5,022 bases of DNA from a bacterium (GTDB lineage Bacteria > Bacteroidota > Ignavibacteria > Kapaibacteriales > UBA961): the NCBI GenBank assembly GCA_022844575.1, contig JALHLL010000237.1:1-5022 (forward strand). The letters run 5' to 3'. Within the stretch, counting starts at the first letter, position 1. Every line of letters starts with the position of its first letter. This document shows, in pieces, positions 1 through 5,022 of the stretch. Below the pieces are notes generated by a model. That model saw only the letters and a program-made list of their open reading frames with translations, was not told the origin of the DNA and did no database searches. Position numbers and translations under genes: made by a program.

Positions 1-2382
1 GCGTGAATGCAATGTAATATCGCCGCCTGTACAAGTACTGTCAATGGGACCGGAAGCAAAAGTAACGACAGGCACTAATTCATGTGCACCCATATAAGGT
101 GGAGCCATACGAGCTACCATATTATAATCATCCGGTACATTACCGACCGAAGAATTATTATAACTGTTTACACCGCGTAATTGAAGTTCAGGTTTGCTTA
201 AGAACGTTGAGCTTGCACCTGTAAAATTAACCGGTATCGAACGAGAATTTAGTTCAAATGTGCCTGAACGAAATGCTGCCAAATTTGTACGGGCCGCATT
301 GCTATGCCAGCCGACATTTGCTCCGGCCGTAAACACGTTGTTCCAATCAGATTGAAGTGGGAAACCGGTTGTAGCTATATAATAGGCATAGCCTAAACCT
401 CTATTATAGAATATATTATTAACAACTCGAAGACCGGTAGGAATCGAGCTGCTGATATTAAAGGCAGAAGCAGTTGCAACAGCAGGAGTATTAACATTTA
501 ACGTATTATGGAATACATTGGTATTATTTGCTGAAACAACCGACAATCCCATGGCAACGATGGAAACTCCATTACCTACATTCACCATATTATTCGAAAC
601 AGAAGCCGGAAGTGATGCCGACGAATTGTTCGAACTAAAGCGAATACCCGTACCCATTGTTGACATGTGGATTCTATTTCTCGCAATAAGCGCATCATTA
701 ACCAATAATTCCAGATTAAGACCAAAAGCCCCTGAAGTATTTACATCAGCAGTAGTCAAAGTATTGTTAACTACTCGCGGTGCCATTGCACGGCGTATAT
801 AAACACCTTGTGTATAATAATTATTAAGAACATTGCCGCTAACGGAAAGGTTAACAATAGGACTTCCGGTGGTACCACCATCAATCATAATTCCTACGTC
901 ACCGAATGTAAACGTATTATTATTGATAAAAAGATTAGTCGGGGCATTTGTCGGTTCGGAATAGATTAAAGCATCATTTGCTCCGCCGACAATATTACTT
1001 CTACCGAGAAATGCACAATTATTGATAGTGATATTGTCAGTACCATTTCTTAACCAGAAATTACGTCCCGCAGAAGCCGATGTAGAATTAATGTTAAACG
1101 ACATATTACGGAATATAATATTATCAGCACCGTTTAATTGAACAGTATGGTTATTTACAACTGTATTCGACGATGAAACAATAACGTTATTCACATTACC
1201 GCCTGCAGCTGCATCAGCATTTATAACCACAGTTGCATTAGGCGATGAGCCGGGTATCCCTTGTACCGTTTGCGAGATTTGTCCGAGAAGCATTTGTTCA
1301 TTATATGTACCGGGGCGAACTCTGAATTCAACAGCACCCAGAATACCACCATAGGTCAAAGCAGAGCCTACATCAGTAAGATTGGCAAACCACTGACCGG
1401 GTACAGGTGTACCTCCAACATAATATATGTTCGGATTCAAAGGACTTGTTCCTCCGGCAAGAGCCATTGCAACAAAACTCGAAATAGAATTATTTGCCAA
1501 ATTACCATCACCGGGCCCCTGCGTGCCGACAGAATTTGTTAAAGTAATGTTAACACTATACGGTTGCAATGGATTGTCTAACACTATGTTGGAAGCTAAA
1601 GGTACATAAACATTACCTCCAACAGCCAAATCTCCAGTCCATGGTAAAGTGCCACTTATATTCTGAGGGCCTGTTATTGTATAATTGACAACAACAGACG
1701 CCAGGTTGCCACCACTTATATTGCGTAGAATAAATCCGATATCATAAGTGCCTGCTCCGACAGGGGGATTAATCGCGTTAGGAGAACCCGGATTAGCAAG
1801 AACGATTGCCACAGGGCTTGGGTCGGGTGTTGGGGGTATTATTTCGATGGTATAATCTTCAGTTTCTCCGTAAGAATAGCCGCATGGGCCAACATTACCA
1901 TTATTCGGACCATCTGCTCTGATACGCATTCTACGAAAACCGACCGCACTAACAGGGGGTGAAAATGTTGAAGTTAAAGTAGTGGGTGTAGCAATACCTG
2001 TTAAATTCATAATCTGCTCAGTGGTTTCGAACGAATTGTTATTATTGTAATCAATCCACGCTTGCACGCCACCTTGTGAGTTGGTCCAATTGCCCCAAAA
2101 TTGAGCAGAGACCGCAAGAGTATTGTTAGCAATGGCTAATGCACGAAATCCGACATTGCCGGGAAAAGAGTAAAAACCGTTACATCCTGAAGAATATTCC
2201 GTCGTACCGACAGCAACTTTAGTAATTACACCGTCATAAGGGTTTTGACACGCACTCCATGATTGCGGTGTACAGTATTGCGCCTGCATATTGCCTATGA
2301 TCACAAAGGTCATAACAAAAGCAGTAATGATATACTTCAAAGAAAAATATCGTTTCCTTAAAGTGGGCGAAGTTTCTCGCAT
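1..2382 (-). CDS. Secreted GEVED / CARDB-like / parallel beta-helix surface protein (C-terminus beyond window)
   Basis: One frame is open without a stop from the ATG at 2382 to base 1 (794 residues), so the 3' end is cut by the window. Residues 1-34 form a signal peptide: a basic stretch (LRKRYF), a hydrophobic core (IITAFVMTFVII) and likely cleavage after MQA. Residues 36-180 fit a GEVED domain: N-terminal YC, WIDYNNNNSF (110-119), FRRMRIRADGP (149-159) and the signature GETEDYTI (172-179). Residues about 185-300 resemble a CARDB-like beta-sandwich, ending in DGNLANNS. From about 340, VEFRVRPGTYNEQ (351-363) opens a right-handed parallel beta-helix that runs to about 670, with Asn-rich rungs such as ITINNCAF, LFINNNTF, VVNNTL, VSNNMV and VVNNIFYN. 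A further beta domain seems to begin near 765. Proteins of this build are exported in Bacteroidota and relatives, often through type IX secretion; that sorting domain would lie outside the window. No catalytic residues could be assigned, so adhesin or glycan-binding roles are only inference. The start is supported by GGAG eight bases upstream. Confidence 0.9.
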   Translation of the reverse strand, partial: MRETSPTLRKRYFSLKYIITAFVMTFVIIGNMQAQYCTPQSWSACQNPYDGVITKVAVGTTEYSSGCNGFYSFPGNVGFRALAIANNTLAVSAQFWGNWTNSQGGVQAWIDYNNNNSFETTEQIMNLTGIATPTTLTSTFSPPVSAVGFRRMRIRADGPNNGNVGPCGYSYGETEDYTIEIIPPTPDPSPVAIVLANPGSPNAINPPVGAGTYDIGFILRNISGGNLASVVVNYTITGPQNISGTLPWTGDLAVGGNVYVPLASNIVLDNPLQPYSVNITLTNSVGTQGPGDGNLANNSISSFVAMALAGGTSPLNPNIYYVGGTPVPGQWFANLTDVGSALTYGGILGAVEFRVRPGTYNEQMLLGQISQTVQGIPGSSPNATVVINADAAAGGNVNNVIVSSSNTVVNNHTVQLNGADNIIFRNMSFNINSTSASAGRNFWLRNGTDNITINNCAFLGRSNIVGGANDALIYSEPTNAPTNLFINNNTFTFGDVGIMIDGGTTGSPIVNLSVSGNVLNNYYTQGVYIRRAMAPRVVNNTLTTADVNTSGAFGLNLELLVNDALIARNRIHMSTMGTGIRFSSNNSSASLPASVSNNMVNVGNGVSIVAMGLSVVSANNTNVFHNTLNVNTPAVATASAFNISSSIPTGLRVVNNIFYNRGLGYAYYIATTGFPLQSDWNNVFTAGANVGWHSNAARTNLAAFRSGTFELNSRSIPVNFTGASSTFLSKPELQLRGVNSYNNSSVGNVPDDYNMVARMAPPYMGAHELVPVVTFASGPIDSTCTGGDITLHSR

Positions 2383-2396
2383 AAAAAACACTCCAA
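2383..2396 (-). promoter_or_regulatory. Shine-Dalgarno site of the GEVED/beta-helix gene
   Basis: On the minus strand the bases before the ATG at 2382 read TTTGGAGTGTTTTTT. The GGAG (2394-2391) is separated from the ATG by eight bases, a normal ribosome-binding spacing. It fixes this ATG as the start and agrees with the signal peptide that follows directly. The T-rich spacer is typical of AT-rich FCB-group leaders. Confidence 0.65.
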
Positions 2397-2637
2397 ATAA
2401 ATGAATTGAAATTAGTTAGTTGAAAATTTACAAATAAAGATCACGTTTGGTACAATTTGAAGAAGTCAATGAACAGTATGCATCGACTTACGTTTGAATC
2501 TATTCACAGGGAAAACCATTACTGATAAGAGAATAGACATTTCATAACATTTCTTAGCATTCACTCACTTATGTAAGTATAAAAAGTCTTCCTTTTAAAA
2601 AGCATCTTAATTTGCAATAACAGTTTGCTTATCCGAA

Positions 2638-2655
2638 TGTCACAATGTGTAGACA
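2638..2655. repeat. Short inverted repeat with one bulge
   Basis: The 18 bases TGTCACAATGTGTAGACA contain matching arms: TGTC with GACA, and ACA with TGT, around a central ATG, with one unpaired A on the right side. The layout resembles an operator half-site pair, but it matches no regulator site that I recognise, and it lies about 255 bases before the next gene start. Confidence 0.2.
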
Positions 2656-2718
2656 AAAATCTGTTCTTTACATAATCGTAAACTACAGAACTCGACAATG
2701 TAACCATTTGACATACAA

Positions 2719-2790
2719 ACTACAAATTATTATCATTATAACCAAAGTAGAAAAACTTTTCACTATAATATTATCACTGCGTAACCAAGT
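2719..2790. repeat. Imperfect direct repeat of about 30 bases
   Basis: Two copies lie in the same orientation, at 2719-2748 and 2762-2790. On the plus strand both begin with ACTA, pass through an ATTATTATCA or TATTATCA core, and end in TAACC followed by AAAGT or AAGT. They align with a few single-base gaps and differ mainly in the segment before TAACC. The copies lie 13 bases apart and begin 11 bases after the lipoprotein stop. They could be paired protein-binding sites or a local duplication, but AT-rich composition makes a chance match possible. Confidence 0.35.
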
Positions 2791-2800
2791 TCGATGAAAT

Positions 2801-3199
2801 CTACTTAACACCCTTACCGTGTGTTGTATCTTTAGTTTTAAGACAATCTTGCGCCATTCCATACATAATGTCATTTACAGATTTTAGTGTTAAAGTAACT
2901 GTATCATTCATTACTGTCGTTTCTTCGTATGCCTTTTTAAGAGCGTTATTCACTTCTTCCCTGTATTTATCAGAACATTTCGCAATATTCATCTGATCAT
3001 TTGGATTCTTCTTAACACACTCGCACCATTCGTTGAGCGTATGTATCGCATTCTCCTTAGGTGAATAAGAGGAAGCGCACCCTATCGTACAGTAAGACAG
3101 CGTCAGAATGACACAATTTGATGAAAAAAGTTTCAGAAATATTCTCTTACATGAAAAATTTTTAAGCAATGGGCTACTTTTTTTTCGAGATAGAAGCAT
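2801..3199 (-). CDS. Small cysteine-containing putative lipoprotein, family not recognised
   Basis: From the ATG at 3199 the product is 132 residues. A basic start (RKK, then CKRIFLK) is followed by a hydrophobic stretch (NCVILTLSYCTIG) and Cys41 in the context TIGC-ASS. This reads as a lipoprotein signal with a weak lipobox, since Thr replaces the usual Leu at -3. The mature part would be 92 residues, helical and rich in Lys, Glu and Asn, with four further cysteines at mature positions 19, 21 (WCEC), 35 and 79, which could pair in the periplasm or bind a ligand. The gene overlaps the end of the CRTAC1-like gene by 26 bases, so coupled translation and one transcript are likely. A TTG at 3169, four bases past that gene's stop, is a rival start giving 122 residues and a more ordinary 30-residue signal. 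Neither start has a clear Shine-Dalgarno site. The frame stays open upstream to an ATG at 3409, but that part lies inside the neighbour's coding region and looks like a shadow. I do not know its function. Confidence 0.65.
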   Translation of the reverse strand: MLLSRKKSSPLLKNFSCKRIFLKLFSSNCVILTLSYCTIGCASSYSPKENAIHTLNEWCECVKKNPNDQMNIAKCSDKYREEVNNALKKAYEETTVMNDTVTLTLKSVNDIMYGMAQDCLKTKDTTHGKGVK

Positions 3200-5022
3200 T
3201 ATGGTATTGAATAGTACGAATTTTAGAACTTTTTGATACAAAGTTTGTGGATTGCGTGAGATAACCTGAACCGCTATAGAACTCCTGTTTTCGCTTCTTA
3301 CCATCCTTAAAATGAACTTCGGCATATGATGTTTTGGAAATACCAAACAGAGGAAAACTTTCAATTCCGTGTTCATTGCGACGTTCAAAAACTCCAATTC
3401 TCTTTCCATTTATGCCCACAAGATAATATAGTGTTTGCGGATCGTTCGCCTTTTTCAAAACGGCAATTCCTCGGGCATCCCCAAAAAGAGAAAAACCTGA
3501 AGAACTTGGCGGCAAAGCCGAAAAATCACCTTTACCATTTCCAAGTAAGACACATCCGCTGTTTGCATCGTAACGCCACGCTTCAACATCAGGTCCAAAA
3601 TTATTACCATGGAGAACAATGTCCAAATTGCCATCATCGTTCAGGTCGTCTACCACTATTCCGAACATTGAAGATAGCTGTGCCATTACAGGCAGTGGTT
3701 TTATCATGAATTTTCCATTACCTTTATTTTCTATGTACATGCTTCTAAACTCATTTGCACGAAGATAAACGCTTGAATCTCTATCGGGCTGTGAGAACAT
3801 TTTTTCAAAAGGTGCAACTGCAAATTCACGAAACGTCGGATATCTTTTTCGTAGCGTCGGCATAGAGTTATAAAAGAAGTTTACCGTTCTTGTTGTAAAA
3901 CGCTCATCATTTTGCCAATATGTCATAATGTGATCAGTGCTGCCATTATTATCATAGTCCCTTGAAAAAATCTCTATCGGATATTTTCGATTTGTTTGAT
4001 AGCGAATATTTGTTCCACAATTTGCAACCACGTAGTCAATATCACCGTCATTATCGAAATCTCCTCCATGAATACTTGACCATAGGCCAAATACATCGCC
4101 AAGTCCTGACTCTTGAGTTTCTTCAATAAAACTTCCTCCCAGATTTTTGAATATCCGTATCGTTGACCATTCGCTTACGACCATGAGGTCTAAGAAACCA
4201 TCATTGTTATAATCAGTAAAGAGAGCCGATCGAACAAGGTCAAATTCATTGGTCATGGCTCCTAAAATGTATTCGGTCACATCGGCAAGTACACCATTAT
4301 TATTAAGCAATAGATAGCTTCTCGGCTTCTGAGCAAATTTGCCCGGTACATTCCTACCTCCAACAAACAAATCCAAATCGCCATCATTGTCAATGTCTCC
4401 CGCAATAACGACCGAGGTTGCTACCTGCATCGAAGGGAGTCCGCCTTTTGAAAATTGACCTTTACCATCATTAATGTAAAGAACATCTTGCAGTAGAGAC
4501 GGCTGATCAACGCAGGACTCATTCCCCCCGTGAGCCACATATAAGTCCAAATCGCCATCGCTGTCAATATCGAAGAGAACACATCCCTGTTGTTCGGCTG
4601 CAGCATCATCCTCAAACACTTTTTGATTTGAGGAAGCAAATCTGCCTTCCGAATCTTGAAGATACAATGAACCAGCACTACCTTCGGCACCGCTTATATA
4701 AACATCATCGGTTCCATCACCATTCACATCACCGACAGCCATTCCCGGACCGTTTATTGACAATCTGTTGGGAAGTAAGCGTTCTTGAAAAAAATCATCG
4801 AAAACATTTTCTCTATGAACAAAGTCAATTATCTTTTCGGAAGCAGCTTTCCTAAGAAGTGACGAAACTTTTTTATCAATGATATTAGATGCGATTTTTC
4901 GTGCATTCTTCTCCTTAAATATCAACATTTGATTAGTTTTTACTTTTGTCATTTTTTCTTGAAGCCCGGAAGGCCAACGTACAATTATCTCGTCTATATA
5001 TTGTTCATTATCAAGCCCAAAG
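3174..5022 (-). CDS. CRTAC1-like FG-GAP/VCBS repeat protein with ASPIC/UnbV domain (N-terminus beyond window)
   Basis: The frame is already open at the window edge: 615 residues from base 5021 to the TAG at 3176-3174. The first ATG in view (4952) is not the start, because the 23 codons before it encode FGLDNEQ, YIDEIIVRWPSG and LQEK, the hallmark end of an ASPIC/UnbV domain. A linker leads to DFVHREN and LLPNRLSINGPGMAVGD, then FG-GAP/VCBS repeats of a beta-propeller. Seven Asp/Asn-rich calcium-type loops are visible at fragment residues 98-106 (DVNGDGTDD), 151-159, 209-217, 270-278, 321-329, 355-363 (DYDNNGSTD) and 459-467 (DLNDDGNLD). The end, with FYSGSGYLTQS near 581-591, resembles the usual C-terminus of long Bacteroidota CRTAC1 homologues, so this side appears complete. 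From memory, such proteins run to roughly 1,100 residues, with one propeller before the ASPIC domain and one after, so about half may be missing here. They are exported and thought to bind calcium and ligands; no enzyme function is established. The small lipoprotein gene overlaps its 3' end. Confidence 0.92.
   Translation of the reverse strand, partial: FGLDNEQYIDEIIVRWPSGLQEKMTKVKTNQMLIFKEKNARKIASNIIDKKVSSLLRKAASEKIIDFVHRENVFDDFFQERLLPNRLSINGPGMAVGDVNGDGTDDVYISGAEGSAGSLYLQDSEGRFASSNQKVFEDDAAAEQQGCVLFDIDSDGDLDLYVAHGGNESCVDQPSLLQDVLYINDGKGQFSKGGLPSMQVATSVVIAGDIDNDGDLDLFVGGRNVPGKFAQKPRSYLLLNNNGVLADVTEYILGAMTNEFDLVRSALFTDYNNDGFLDLMVVSEWSTIRIFKNLGGSFIEETQESGLGDVFGLWSSIHGGDFDNDGDIDYVVANCGTNIRYQTNRKYPIEIFSRDYDNNGSTDHIMTYWQNDERFTTRTVNFFYNSMPTLRKRYPTFREFAVAPFEKMFSQPDRDSSVYLRANEFRSMYIENKGNGKFMIKPLPVMAQLSSMFGIVVDDLNDDGNLDIVLHGNNFGPDVEAWRYDANSGCVLLGNGKGDFSALPPSSSGFSLFGDARGIAVLKKANDPQTLYYLVGINGKRIGVFERRNEHGIESFPLFGISKTSYAEVHFKDGKKRKQEFYSGSGYLTQSTNFVSKSSKIRTIQYHNASISKKK
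3178..3185. repeat. A8/T8 homopolymer just before the stop of the CRTAC1-like gene
   Basis: On the coding (minus) strand the last codons read TCG, eight A, then GTAG, encoding Ser-Lys-Lys-Lys-stop. The tract lies inside the 26-base overlap with the lipoprotein frame. It is the kind of run where polymerase or replication slippage can occur, although eight bases is short for strong slippage. Confidence 0.6.

Larger units (their letters stand above)
2383..2800. other. AT-rich intergenic region, 418 bases, no supported gene
   Basis: This gap separates the lipoprotein gene from the GEVED gene and must hold any terminator of the first and any promoter of the second. It is visibly richer in A and T than the flanking genes. 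I see no convincing protein gene, tRNA or structured RNA in it. It holds an imperfect direct repeat (2719-2748 and 2762-2790), a bulged inverted repeat (2638-2655), a short palindrome ACTTATGTAAGT (2567-2578), and a perfect TATAAT on the minus strand (2740-2735) that lacks a good -35 partner and lies about 350 bases before the next start. No strong intrinsic terminator is visible. The long spacing suggests that the GEVED gene is transcribed on its own rather than with the two genes upstream. Confidence 0.7.

Noticed and set aside
518..1609. Plus-strand ORFs at 518-802, 1261-1542 and 1427-1609
   Set aside because: They are antisense to the GEVED/beta-helix gene, lack recognisable domains, and the minus-strand frame carries clear domain motifs across the same bases.
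2581..2596. Second terminator-like element on the minus strand, AAAAG-GAAGA-CTTTT followed by T
   Set aside because: A five-pair stem with a single G-C pair would not be stable, and such matches are common in AT-rich DNA.
2655..2691. Possible terminator of the lipoprotein gene: stem GTTC/GAAC plus TTTAC/GTAAA, followed by five T on the minus strand
   Set aside because: The stem is split by a five-base bulge, is AT-rich and short, and lies about 110 bases after the stop codon. Too weak to call.
2735..2740. Perfect TATAAT on the minus strand as a promoter -10 box
   Set aside because: There is no -35 match at normal spacing (TGAAAA lies there), it is about 350 bases from the next gene start, and FCB-group promoters often use a different consensus (TAnnTTTG). 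Near matches TTTATTTG in the leader also lack a clear upstream element.
2683..2874. Minus-strand 63-residue ORF with a hydrophobic segment (STLVIMIIICSLYV)
   Set aside because: It overlaps the C-terminal coding part of the lipoprotein gene in another frame, has no clear ribosome site, and its hydrophobic stretch comes from AT-rich intergenic sequence.
3200..3409. Upstream extension of the lipoprotein frame to an ATG at 3409
   Set aside because: This part lies inside the well-supported C-terminal coding region of the CRTAC1-like gene and would bury the lipoprotein signal in the middle of the protein.
3954..3980. Degenerate sixth calcium loop DYDNNGSTDH as a sign of decay
   Set aside because: A similar variant (D-x-D-x-N-G-S-x-D) is, from memory, usual at this place in long CRTAC1 homologues, so it looks like a family feature rather than damage.
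4360..4575. Near-identical DNA segments, such as TCCAAATCGCCATC, occurring more than once as a possible mobile or CRISPR-like repeat
   Set aside because: They encode the recurring Asp-Gly-Asp-Leu-Asp calcium loops in frame; the repetition is explained by the protein repeats.
3326..4855. Plus-strand ORFs at 3326-3709 and 4628-4855 and minus-strand ORFs at 3455-3637 and 4421-4690
   Set aside because: All overlap the CRTAC1-like gene in other frames and show low-complexity sequence (His- or Met-rich) expected from shadow translation of repeated calcium-loop codons.

Overview
The window looks like a piece of a genome from the Bacteroidota/Chlorobiota/Kapabacteria (FCB) group. This rests on gene content, not on a marker gene: a GEVED-domain secreted protein and a long CRTAC1-type (FG-GAP/VCBS plus ASPIC/UnbV) protein are both typical of that group. 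All three supported genes lie on the minus strand, so transcription runs from high to low coordinates. Two of them run off the window edges. No RNA gene, CRISPR array, transposase or phage gene was seen.

Region by region, in the direction of transcription. (1) 5022-3174 is the C-terminal 615 residues of a CRTAC1-like protein. It opens inside an ASPIC/UnbV domain and continues into a second set of calcium-loop FG-GAP/VCBS repeats. (2) 3199-2801 is a small, unrecognised, cysteine-containing putative lipoprotein that overlaps or abuts the end of gene 1 and is probably co-transcribed with it. (3) 2800-2383 is an AT-rich, 418-base gap without a convincing gene. It holds an imperfect direct repeat, a few small inverted repeats and, next to the following gene, a good Shine-Dalgarno site. 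(4) 2382-1 is the N-terminal 794 residues of a secreted multidomain protein: signal peptide, GEVED domain, CARDB-like beta-sandwich, then an Asn-rich right-handed parallel beta-helix. Its C-terminus lies outside the window.

Everything recognisable is predicted to be exported: two large repeat proteins of the cell surface or secreted type, and a small membrane-anchored protein. No enzyme active site could be assigned, so the genes may serve surface binding, adhesion or an envelope function, but the sequence does not prove any of these. No clearly new system is evident. The most interesting points are the unknown lipoprotein tied to the CRTAC1-like gene and an A8 tract at the junction, where loss of one A would fuse the two frames.
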